From: Siniperca chuatsi
Taxonomy: Eukaryota; Chordata; Actinopteri; Centrarchiformes; Sinipercidae
Assembly: GCF_020085105.1 (NCBI RefSeq)
Contig: NC_058055.1
Span: forward strand, 4,053,322 to 4,117,321
Reading direction: 5' to 3'
DNA: 64,000 nucleotides
A program made the translations under genes and the position numbers. Each line of letters opens with the position of its first letter. Within the stretch, counting starts at the first letter, position 1. Positions 54,201 through 64,000 of this stretch are shown here, piece after piece. The notes beneath the pieces are model-generated. The model had not been told where the DNA came from and did no database searches. It was given only the letters and a program-made list of their open reading frames with translations.

Positions 54201-55250
54201 AGCACACTATGTTTAAGCCTCAATTATTTAAAGGACCATTGTGATTAATTATTTAAGTCACTTCAATTTGCGTTGTGATTTAGATGGTAGAGCAAATGTT
54301 TAAGATGTGGAGGTACTGTGTATTTATGTACCTTATCGTTCATCATATTTAATAGTACTTAATTCTTTGTTATAGAAATAAAAAAAATATGTGTTTGTGT
54401 GTGTTTGTGTGCGTGTGTGCGTGCGTGCATGCATGCTTGCATATCTCCAGTCAGTTCTTACAAGTGCACATTATAAATGTGGAGGAGTACGAGAAGCAGG
54501 AAAACTTCTTCATTGTGCTTGAGGACCCTAAATGGCTGAAGCGAGGAATCTCTGGTAAGTGTTTAAGCATTTTAAATGTCATCCGTGATGTGTAAGTTAC
54601 TTGTGTTTTCATGATTATAGTAATGAAGTAATGCAGTATGAGATGATAGTCCAAGGAAAACATTTGTTTACACTATCATACAATAGTACACTCTAAGTAG
54701 AAGGCCGCAATATCCACGATCAAGTTTCAAAACAGTAACAACAGCAACACAGGTGGCTGAATGCTGGGCACCTGCGTCAGAGCCGGGAACTGAAGATTAC
54801 ACGCTGCCGTTCACTGCTGTCTCCCTTTCACTGTAGCACAGGCGCTGCAGCCAATCCTGAATATATCCCAGTATCCTTTAGTTGCCTGTTCCCTGTAACC
54901 TCAATGTGTCAAAAGCTGGCTGCAGGAAATGCATATGTGCTTGTTACTGGAGGTCCAAAGAATCAACTACATTCATTTGTAATGTACAGTAATTTATTTC
55001 ATTAGGTAAGAGTGGACATGAAGGCAACAGTGAGGGTGCATTGTGCATGCCGAACTACTGAACAAAGTGTATAGAATTTTTTTTCCTATTGCATTTTATA
55101 TTCTCTCAAGCCACTCTAATGTTTTAGACCCTGAAACTAGTGTTGTTATATTGTATTGAATCATTGTCTGTCTTTCTTCACAGCACTGCTGCTAAACCAG
55201 GGTAAGATAGTTTGGGTGTAGGTTTGGATGTTAAAGGTGCAATGTGCAGC

Positions 55251-55295
<45 letters not shown>

Positions 55296-58200
55296 TAGGC
55301 CATAAATGAGACAATTGGAGGCCTTAGTCTCACACCATCAGCAGTAAAATTTGTGTGTTTCTCAAAATTAATTAATTAATTAAATTAATTAGATAAAAAA
55401 AAAAACATTGCTTCCTTGAGATCAGTGGATCTCTTGGAAATTGCTTCCTGTAGCAAACAGGATTTTGTTACTTTCCTTTCCCTGGCAACATAACTCCAAG
55501 GCAGTGCTAGCTGTGTACCACCTCCAGCAAGCTCTGCCACGGGCAAGGTTATACATGGGCAAGGACAGGGTTAAGACCATGATTTGAGTTCAAGTCAGTG
55601 TAAAAAAGCTGCCTGGGATACTCAACTCAGGGCAAAAAAAAGTCCTCTTGGCCACCCCAACATCCTGTTTCAACAGGAAATTCATCAAATTATGGAAGCA
55701 AGATTTTCTCTAAATGCTACACACAGCACCTTTAAAAATGTTCTACTTTGAAAGTGTGGACTGTTTTTTTCATCTTTATGCTTTAGGTCTGGCCTATACC
55801 CTTGGATGAGGTTTAGGATATGTGTGTGTGTTATGTAAATTACACAATAAGTTATAGACATGATAATTAAATGTCTGTGCTCCCTGACAGGCAACCCCAC
55901 CCCTGAGGAGGAAGAAGCCCGGAGGATCTCTGAGATGGGCAAACCCATTCTAGGAGAGCACAGCAGGCTAGAGGTCATCATAGAGGAGTCCTGTGAGTTT
56001 AAGGTGTGTGAGTGGCTGATAGAAGGCATTACACTAGCAGTAAACCAACTGTTTTTGGAAAGAAAATCTGAGTGAACATATGCAACTTAATGGCAAGTTT
56101 TAGCGTATTATTATGACTGGCACACGAGTTAACTTACAATATATAATATTTTTAATTTGAGTGGTATTTCCTTTAAAAGCTTTAACTAATGTAAGCACCT
56201 CAGAGGTTGGGGTTGTTGCAGACAACACATCTGTGTTATTTAAGCATAGAAAAGTTGAAATATATGTGTTTTACTTCATTAACCACCTCACACTCTCTTA
56301 CACACCAGACTCCCAATGGAGTACTAGACCAGGTACAGTTTCTGCCAGCATGCCTTGTGTGATGGTACTGATTAGACTTTTCTCATCTCATTTTCTCATT
56401 AAACTCTCATTTACTCTCACATCTACCCTTTCTCCATTCTCAGCTTTTCTCATGCATTACATTCATCTTGATTTGAGATGCACTGAGGCAGTGTGTGCTG
56501 TGTGTGAAATGTTTGGGTCCATTAATTCAAAATGTTATTCAAATTCTGCAGTAGAACAGTGAAGCCAGTGGTTTTGTGGGTATACTATTAATATGTGCCA
56601 TATTTGTTTTGGATATGACATTGCGTCTAGTCTGTATCAACTAGCCTATGAGACAAGCTTAAGATAAACCTTTTTCGGCCAACTTTTTTTATTTCATTTT
56701 CCCATTTAATTTGGTGAGGGTACAGGAACTTAATACAAAAGAGACTGAATGCCCTTATACAAGTAACATAGACTCCATAAATTAATATCTGCAAACAGAA
56801 GAAAGAAGAAAAAAAAACGCAGATGAGATGTATCGCCATCTCTGTCTTGGGTCTTTACAATATCCAAGAAAAGTCTCTACCCTCCTACACCTTATACTCC
56901 ACACCTATAACCCTTGGCTGCAGAAAAGAAAGAATAAATACGTTTGTTTTTTAAAAAAAAGAGACATTTTGCCATAGTTGCCAAGCCAAACTTACAATAT
57001 TATGTACACCCAGATTTACAATATATAGTTCATAGCAGTTGTCGACTGCTGCTGAATTTAAATGGTCTAGGACAACAGATTCATTTTAATTTATTTATTT
57101 ACTTTGTTCACTCAGGAAAGATTAAAAGATTAAAGGAACAATTTGAGCTTTTGAGCAGCCTGCAAAAGGGCTTGAATAGATTCTATTTTAGCTCATAAAA
57201 TTTCCATCTCATAACCAGAATTTGTTTTGCTGCTGTTAATGCTGCAAACACAACTCTCTTCTTGTTGTAACAGAACACAGTGGACAAACTCCTGAAGGAC
57301 ACAAATCTGGCTTTAGTGATTGGCACTCACTCGTGGAGAGAGCAGTTCATTGAAGCAGTCACAGTCAGTGCAGGTGAGTGGTTATTATAGCTCTGTTTTT
57401 TATGTACTTCTTATATTGATTGTTTTTATTAATCAGGTGTTTGGTTCAGAAATTGAGTAAAATTAAGAAAAAGTATTGATCAGAGGCATAGTTGTGTAAA
57501 AGTACATTTCTGGAGCCTCTGCTTTCTTGTTTCTTGTTTCCTGTTTAAACAGTTTTGAGTGTGGATATTCTGTCAGAACTTTTTATCGGACCACTGCATT
57601 TTGACCTTGAAAAGTTGGACCAAGGGTGTGCATAAGTTCATGACATTTCAACCATTGTTCACTTTTATCATCAGTTTCAATGTTTTTGTTCTCTTTCTTA
57701 AACTTGTTTTTTTATTCATGTGGATTATGTTTTACATTTACTCAATTTCACATGTAAAATTAAAGGTTGCATGGTTGAATAAATGTTTATAATTTAATTG
57801 GTTAGGTTTGCTTCTTCTGTTGAGTTAGCTGCCCAGGGCCGACATGTGGTTCATTCACGTCTGTTTGTCCATGTTGAACATAACGCAGACAGACCATGAA
57901 CAGGACTCATTTTCACAATATGGCTAATGTTACTAACAATGAATGGAAGGGATAAGTATTTCTCCCAAATTGCTGCTAGCTACATTAGCCTGGCATTCAC
58001 AAGAAGCATGTGTTTTGGCAATTTAAAAGAATAATTAACACTGTGGGAATTACCCTCATTCATTTTCTTGTCAGCAGTTGGATGAGAAGACTGATACCAC
58101 TCTCATGTCTGTCTGTTAAATATGAAACTACAGCCAATAGCTGAGTAGCTTAGCTTAGCATAAAAACTGGAAACAGGGGGAAACAGCTAGCCTGGCTCTG

Positions 58201-61129
58201 TCCAGTGGTACCAAAATCTGCCTACCAGCACTTATCTGAAGCTCACTAATTACTGTAACATGTTCATGTGCTGAAACCATACAAATTCCGAAGTGTAAAA
58301 ACATGTTGTGAACTCAGATTGGACTCAAATGCAGGACTCGGACAGGGAATGATTAAAGATAAAGTCTTTATTGTAAACGGGGATTAGATGAAGGAGAGAT
58401 AGCTGGGGTTGGAGATCTGAATGCAGTTGAAGTTTGGGAATAATGGCAGAGGAGATGGCGTGGGCAGTGGTGAATGGGGAAGTGTGGCTGGCTGTCCGGC
58501 AGAAGGCAGAAGATGAGACGCAGGTGAGCAGAGCAGGAGGGATGAGGAGCTGATAGAGACCAGGGGCATGTTCAGTCTGAAAACAGTGTGCACTGTTTTG
58601 CCACAGCGACTTGTATATAAGTAAGTAAATAAGTAAAGCTTTATTTGTACAGGACTATAACACACAGTTACAAAGTGCTTCACACACTCACGAAAAATAT
58701 AAATGAATAAATAAATAAAGATATATTACAATACAAAACACAGCACAAAACCAAACTGAAACAAACCAAAACATAAGGCAGGGATGGAGATCTAGAACAA
58801 GGCTTGCCTCTAGAGATGAGCTTTTAGAAGCTGCTTAAATGATTGATTGAAAGATTCAGAAATGTTTAAAAAATCTGTGGCAAATGAGTTAGAAGGATTA
58901 TCAATATGAATGTTAAAATCACCAACTATAATGGCCCTATCAAATTTAAGCATACAGTAACTCAGAGAAATCATTGAGAAAACCCATAATTGAATTGGGG
59001 ATTCGATAAATTATTACACAGCAAATGGGGTTATCACACACAATTTTAAAAGCGAAGATTTCAAAACTGTTATAAAGAACCAAGACTGAGTGGAATACAA
59101 GTGCGATGGTTCTTAAAAACAGCTGCAACACCCCCACCATTCCTGGTAACCAGGGTGTATTCAGAAAATTATAACTGGGAGGGCAGAGCTCCACTAGAGG
59201 GCAGCACTCCCCAGGTTGGAGCCAGGTCTCAGTAAGAAATAGGATGTCGAGGTTATGGGATGTAAGTAGATCATTGAGTATGAACGATTTATCAGACACA
59301 GACTGAGAGTTTAGAAGAGCCAAGACAACTGGAATTAAGGGTTTAGCTGAACTGGAATTACTAGAGCAGACTGTAATCAAATGATCTGAGCTAGCAGCTG
59401 AAGACACAGAATGCATAGGGTAGTGGGTATTATATCTAGGCATGATCCTAACAGGAATACTATAATACTACTATACCGCTGTATTAAAAAGGCAGTGCGC
59501 TTGAGTACACAACGGGGTATTCAAGGCACCACTGTTTCCGTTTTAATAAACGTTTTGCTATGTTTTGTCGGGGCTGAATGCGGCCCAGGTGTGTAGATGC
59601 AGCTGAGCCGGGAGCCGGGAGAGTGAGGAAGGGATGGCCACGCTCACGCCAACAGACTCACAGACAAAAACAAACACAGAGAGACAGACAGGGGAAGACT
59701 GGAAACACAGGGAAGGGAAAAACACAAGGAGACACTAGGAAAACACTGTCACAGCTGTAACCAAACGGGGGGATTAACGGGGGCTATGTGGGTCTTGGCC
59801 ACATTCAAAATGCTGAACTATTCCTTTAAATTCAAAAATACACTTATGTGCTTCCTGATGGAGAATTAGGTAAGAAGATCAATACAACTCTCTAAGGCTA
59901 CTACTACAGGAGCCATTATGAAAATGTTTTTACACGTTAGAAAAATAGATTAACCATAAAACACAATTTCCATTCATAAAATGGCACAACCCCAGGTATA
60001 TTATTCTCCACCATCTTCACATGACCCTTGACCTGTCTGCCACTTGCTAGGTAGCATTTAGGCAGTAAGACCACCCTCCATGTCAAAACAGGTTCAAGAC
60101 ATAGTGTGAGAATACTGGAGAAATAAGAGTGAATGAGAAATATACAAGCAATCAAAGGATATGAGACTCAAAACCAGTTGATCTACACAATAAAGCCAGG
60201 GCAACTGATTGTATGACTGCACCTGGTTACAACTTTCTTATTTACAGCTTATTTTGACACTATAAGCTTGTTCCTGATTGGCCCAAAGTGTGACTGCATC
60301 ATTTGTGGATGATGACATGCCTTTTGTTGCTTCGTTTGATTTATCTTCACTGTGTCTCCTTTAAACAGGTGATGGGGATGAGGAGGAGGGACAGGAGCAG
60401 CGAATGCCGAACTGCTTCGACTATTTCATGCACATATTGTGCATTTTTTGGAAGATTCTGTTTGCTTGCATCCCGCCCACAGAGTACTGGAATGGCTGGG
60501 CGTGCTTCATAGTGTCAATCTCGGTCATTGGTTTCTTAACAGCCATTATTGGAGACCTTGCTTCCCATTTTGGCTGCACCATCGGCCTGCGAGACACTGT
60601 CACTGCTGTGGTCTTTGTAGCACTGGGGACTTCACTTCCTGGTAAGTGTTGAAGTCAGTTCCATTTAGATAATAAGCACTGATATTGCATTGTGTTGGTT
60701 TAAACTGTTGAACTAATGACTATTTATTTTCTAACTCCACTATTTTCCCCAGATACCTTTGCCAGTAAAGTGGCTGCAACTCAGGACCAGTATGCAGATG
60801 CATGTGTGGGAAATGTGACAGGAAGCAACGCGGTTAATGTGTTTTTGGGCATTGGGGTGGCCTGGTCCGTGGCTGCCGTATATTGGGAAGTCAAAGGTAA
60901 GGTCTTCCGCGTGGACCCCGGCTCGCTGGCCTTCTCCGTCACACTCTTCACCATTTTTGCCTTCTTCACTATGGGAGTGTTGATGCTACGCCGGAGGCCG
61001 TCCATAGGCGGCGAGCTGGGAGGCCCGCGGATCTCCAGAGTCCTCACTTCACTGCTTTTCTTTGGACTCTGGTTCCTCTACATCCTCTTCTCCAGCTTGG
61101 AGGCCTATTGCCATATACAAGGCTTCTGA
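48205..61129 (+). CDS. slc8a2: Sodium/calcium exchanger 2 (NCX2)
   Basis: Plasma-membrane antiporter exporting one Ca2+ for three Na+. Coding exons: 48205-48552, 49397-49534, 50074-50301, 50388-50666, 51572-52006, 52391-52752, 54451-54554, 55184-55201, 55891-56003, 57274-57373, 60369-60641, 60753-61129; 924 residues against 921 in human NCX2. An N-terminal signal peptide (hydrophobic residues 10-22) and a sequon at N47 are followed by alpha-1 repeat [19 protein letters not shown], the XIP segment [14 protein letters not shown] (from about 261), CBD1 ending DDDIFEEDE (481-489), CBD2 after [10 protein letters not shown], and alpha-2 repeat [15 protein letters not shown]. The end EAYCHIQGF is typical of [25 protein letters not shown] and MGKPILGEH fit NCX2 rather than NCX1 or NCX3. 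The a/b paralogue cannot be decided. Confidence 0.95.
50784..51085 (+). repeat. Dispersed fish repeat in slc8a2 intron 4
   Basis: Starts GGTAACCCTTTATATTAAGG and continues with runs such as GCATGCATATTAGTATCATA and GGCCATTAACTAAGAG, which I recognise as an abundant fish family of unknown class. It is non-coding. Confidence 0.5.
53558..53609 (+). mobile_element. 52-bp 5'-truncated retroelement tail with 12-bp target duplication
   Basis: ACATGAGACGAT occurs directly on both sides (53546-53557 and 53610-53621). The insert reads CCGCGACCCCTAACGGGACC, then AAGCGGTAGAAAATGG and a TGGA microsatellite. That is the 3' end of a common fish non-LTR element or its SINE. It sits in slc8a2 intron 6. Confidence 0.8.
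55184..55201 (+). CDS. slc8a2: slc8a2 18-nt microexon (ALLLNQ cassette)
   Basis: Bounded by TTCTTCACAG and GTAAGA. It adds ALLLNQ with both junctions in phase 1, so it can be skipped without a frameshift. It corresponds to the ALLLN cassette in the alternatively spliced loop of mammalian NCX. Confidence 0.85.
55231..55735. mobile_element. MITE-like element in slc8a2 intron 8
   Basis: TTAAAGGTGCAATGTGCAGC at the left end is mirrored by the inverse of AAATGCTACACACAGCACCT at the right, 24 bp with a few mismatches. It contains an (AT)n tract (55257-55292) and an AATT run. It begins 29 bp after the microexon donor. Confidence 0.75.
58025..58262 (+). repeat. Dispersed fish repeat, long copy
   Basis: Contains GGATGAGAAGACTGATACCA, TAGCTTAGCTTAGCATAAA and GAAACAGCTAGCCTGGCTCT, wording of a very abundant fish family. 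Related short pieces lie at 11383-11494 and near 59817-59890. Confidence 0.65.
58300..59760. mobile_element. Composite repeat block enclosing the LINE fragment
   Basis: The left part (ACTCAAATGCAGGACTCGG, then GGCTGGCTGTCCGGCAGAAG) and right part (CACAGACAAAAACAAACACA to AACACTGTCACAG) look like two halves of one fish repeat type that carries later insertions. The boundaries are approximate and the class is unknown. Confidence 0.35.
58800..59443 (-). pseudogene. LINE endonuclease (EEP) domain fragment, L2/CR1-like
   Basis: The minus-strand frame 59443-58946 reads [18 protein letters not shown] and [17 protein letters not shown], the start of an apurinic-like endonuclease domain of non-LTR retroelements. 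After a frameshift the next block [15 protein letters not shown] appears (about 58915-58945), the conserved GDFNIH catalytic motif. No reverse transcriptase follows. The piece is antisense to slc8a2 and sits inside another repeat. Confidence 0.8.
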
Positions 61130-64000
61130 GAGAGCACATCTGGGGAGAGTAATGACTGCACAATAACAAACACACATCACCAGGACATTCACCTGTACAG
61201 TACTGTTACAGTAACTACCACTGAGAAGACCTGTCATCACTTGACAACTGCTGCCATGGTCCATAAAAAAATGTATACAGACTCGCACATGCAAATCTGT
61301 ACGTCACATCCACTGCAGGGCAGCTCCAGTCAGTAGAATTGATTGTGACAGTACTGATTAATTTTCACTTAAGTGGACTAAATAACATGTAGTGACTGTT
61401 TTTGATAAAGGAGAGCAAATGGTCAACATGTACTCTGTGAAGTCACTGGATTTTGCTTGATGGCTCATAACCTGGATTTCAAGTTTGGTCTAGTTTGTCC
61501 TCACGCTTATAGAGGTTGGCTCAGATCAGACTGTCTAACCTAGTAAATAAATTAGAAAATCAATGATAGCTGCTTTTACACAGATGGGCAATGTAAGTGA
61601 TAATACATGACAAGCTGCCCTGATACATGAAAATAATGGTTGAAGAACACCACACTGCTTTGTGTTGTAGCAGTCAAATCTATTATCTTTGTATATCAGA
61701 ACACCTCTGAGTGAATCACCACACTTATACAGTGGCCACTTATCACAGGCAAAAGTAGAAGCTGTGTTCAAACTGTCCCATTTTTAAAGCTTGTTTGTTG
61801 TCAGTAAGCATTAACGCATAATGTGGTCTTTTTGACAAGTTAGAGTTAATTGGTAAGGTAGCTCGAAGCAAAAGTACTGTTGCTATGGTTATCTCCAATC
61901 TTTGCGCACAGATTTAGAACAATAGTTCAACTGTTGACTGTTAAAGTGTTTTAGTTGTCTTGGTGTACAATTTTGAATGGAACTGCCAGCCAATCAGAAG
62001 CAAGTGTTTTCTGTGGCCGTGGTACAAAACAATGAGCACAGTTTGGTTACAATCTACAGTCAGAGATAAGCTGCTGTTGTGTAATATCTCTCACTGATAC
62101 ATTGTGTTTATTTGTTGAGTTATGTGACAGGAGGCATTGTTTAATGTAATGTAATGCACCTACTGAATTGTATCTCACTATAAGTATTGAAAATAGTAAT
62201 TATCAGAAATGCACTACATGGATCCAATATAGAAATGTATAATTGACAAAGAATTACACAGGCAATGAATTTCTGATAAGCTGTGGAATGAAAAAAAATG
62301 TACCTAGTATCTGCCATTGAGTGTGACTGTTTGAAAGTGATGATTCTTTCACCCCTGAAATCTTATCTGTTTATTTATCAATGGTGTAATTTAATGTCTT
62401 TGTAATTTAATGTATTTGAGCTGATATGAACAAATATATATTGTAATTTATTGTAAGTTGTCACTATTACATTGAAATTTTAACTGAGTGTGCCTCCTTT
62501 GGATACCTCACCCACACTGGTTGTTTAAGTATTGTATTAATTCCTCATTAGTGCAGAAGAAGACAGATTGTCTCTGGATTTGAAGATGGTAATACCATGT
62601 TTGTTAGGGAATATGACATGACATTGGGGGCATTTGTTCTAGATTGGGGCACACTGACCTAAATACATATTATGCTCTTAAATTCTGTGTTTCATGTTAT
62701 AGAAGATATTTTAGGATTATGCATCCAAAAAAATGTGGATAGCAGCTTCAGGATTCTTAAAAGGATACTGGCACTTTCAGAAAATCACATGAAGTGTGTT
62801 AACTTGGAAAAAGTAAGACTGAAAAGCATGGCCCCAAAACACACCTCTGAGATACATTCCAAGTCATTTTTGTGGAGGAAGACCATAGCAACACAATAAC
62901 ACCTGTCATGCAGGTAAAAGACAAGATAGTGATAAAATCACAACCTGAGATACCAATCCAATGTTTAAGGCATTTAAGAAGGATGCAATGATGACTGTAT
63001 CCTGTGCTGTGCTAAAAGAACTAAAACTTAGCATTTCCCTGCGTCAGTGGCTAAAAGAGTCATCACTCTGAGCAGAGCTGTCTCAGTGCTCCAAAGCCAG
63101 ATTAACACTTCTCAGAGATCAGTCCCATTCATATGAGCTTACTTGTCACAGTTTTCATGTTTTTGTGTACACAGGTCAGCTACACTAGAGGTGAAAAAGT
63201 GGCTTGAACATTTTTTTTCTCCTGACTTTTAAAGGACCAACATTTGGCAGGGACATTGTGCTGAAATGGTCTTTTAGAAATACACAAAAACACAAGGACA
63301 AGAGGGAATAAGCATTTAGGATGCAAATACAGTGACAAACTGAAGTCTTTTGGTAACTTTTGTATTCATAAAATATTTCTTTCCTGGTTCAGTATCCTGG
63401 TTTGGAAATGTCTTAATTATAATAGAGTAGGGGGAAAAAGACATTTCTGCATATTGGGAAAACATCTTACAAGGTTATGTAAATTCTATCATGTTCTGGT
63501 TGAGAAGGATTGAGTCAAGTGAAAGTAGTGTTGTTTAGGTTTGTGTTTCATAAATTTTAAGGGTGACAGGTTTAGTTTAACCCCCTCCTCGCCTGGAGGA
63601 CGCGATAATATTAATGATTGACACGGTAAAGTGACCAATAGTAACGTGTGTAGCGTGTGACGCTCTGCTCCTGCTGCATTCTTTGTATCAATGTTATGGA
63701 GGCACATATTGCTCTCTGTGCAAACGAAGTTCCCATTTGTGGACAGTAAAATCTATCTATCTATCTATTCATCACCCTTGACGAGGAATAAAACATTTGA
63801 TCACCCTGGTCTAAATAAGTCACACTCGTACAGTCGCAATTTCAGAAGAATAATCAAAGCAAACTGTTCTTCATTAAAAAAAAAAAAATGCATGCTGTGA
63901 TCACAACGTTTGATTTGGATGAGACACATTTGTGTGTAGAAAATGTATAATTATTTTAATATTTGCAGAATAAAAAGTGATTTTAGGAAATTAAATTATA
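61130..64000 (+). other. slc8a2 3' UTR and downstream flank
   Basis: An AATAAA at 61546-61551, about 417 bp after the stop, is a reasonable poly(A) signal. Beyond it the sequence is AT-rich without recognisable genes. A short (ATCT)n run lies near 63750-63768, preceded by CCATTTGTGGACAGTAAA, which resembles a LINE tail. The window ends without another gene. Confidence 0.5.

Larger units (their letters stand above)
57374..60368 (+). other. slc8a2 intron 10 with nested repeats
   Basis: Intron of about 3 kb. It contains the large TTAAAGGAATA-family copy (58025-58262), a composite repeat (about 58300-59760) enclosing a LINE endonuclease fragment, and another short ACTATTCCTTTAA piece near 59817. 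No coding exon lies inside. Confidence 0.55.

Overview
The window is teleost fish nuclear DNA. The evidence is intron-split vertebrate genes with GT-AG boundaries, low overall coding density, fish-type Tc1, piggyBac and MITE insertions, tRNA-derived SINEs and long dinucleotide microsatellites. Several repeat families look like those common in percomorph (perch-like) fishes. That placement is inference from remembered repeat types, not a search.

Four protein genes can be rebuilt exon by exon. (1) mark4, plus strand, about 535-13487 for the coding part: a MAP/microtubule affinity-regulating kinase, entered in mid kinase domain because its 5' exons lie left of the window. An 83-bp cassette exon (12276-12358) switches the reading frame of the last two exons, so they encode either a KA1 domain or a short alternative tail. 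(2) ckm, minus strand, 17577-19871: muscle creatine kinase, 381 residues in seven coding exons, plus a non-coding first exon behind a TATA box near 21250. mark4 and ckm converge tail to tail, with poly(A) signals about 240 bp apart. (3) nccrp1, plus strand, 30891-34490: an F-box-associated (FBA) domain protein, 233 residues, six exons. (4) slc8a2 (NCX2), plus strand, 48205-61129: a plasma-membrane Na+/Ca2+ exchanger, 924 residues, twelve coding exons including an 18-nt microexon. MARK4, CKM, NCCRP1 and SLC8A2 all lie on human chromosome 19q, so this is a conserved vertebrate linkage group.

Layout: 1-17060 mark4 with repeat-laden introns (deleted Tc1, degenerate piggyBac, SINE, solo Tc1 ITR, a MITE next to a splice acceptor); 17280-21255 ckm; 21400-28570 gene-poor; 28571-30862 a large inverted duplication whose right arm carries the putative nccrp1 core promoter; 30891-34605 nccrp1; 34606-48113 a gene-poor gap with several MITE-like elements and microsatellites; 48114-61551 slc8a2; 61552-64000 no gene seen.

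The genes form no operon or dedicated pathway. They share excitable-tissue and muscle biology (energy buffering, Ca2+ extrusion, microtubule regulation) only through old synteny. The most interesting signals are the conserved dual-frame C-terminus of mark4, the inverted duplication of the nccrp1 promoter region, the phase-0 AG|GT introns that split the slc8a2 region carried on one large exon in mammals, and a 44-bp near-palindrome. I found no unknown multi-gene system.
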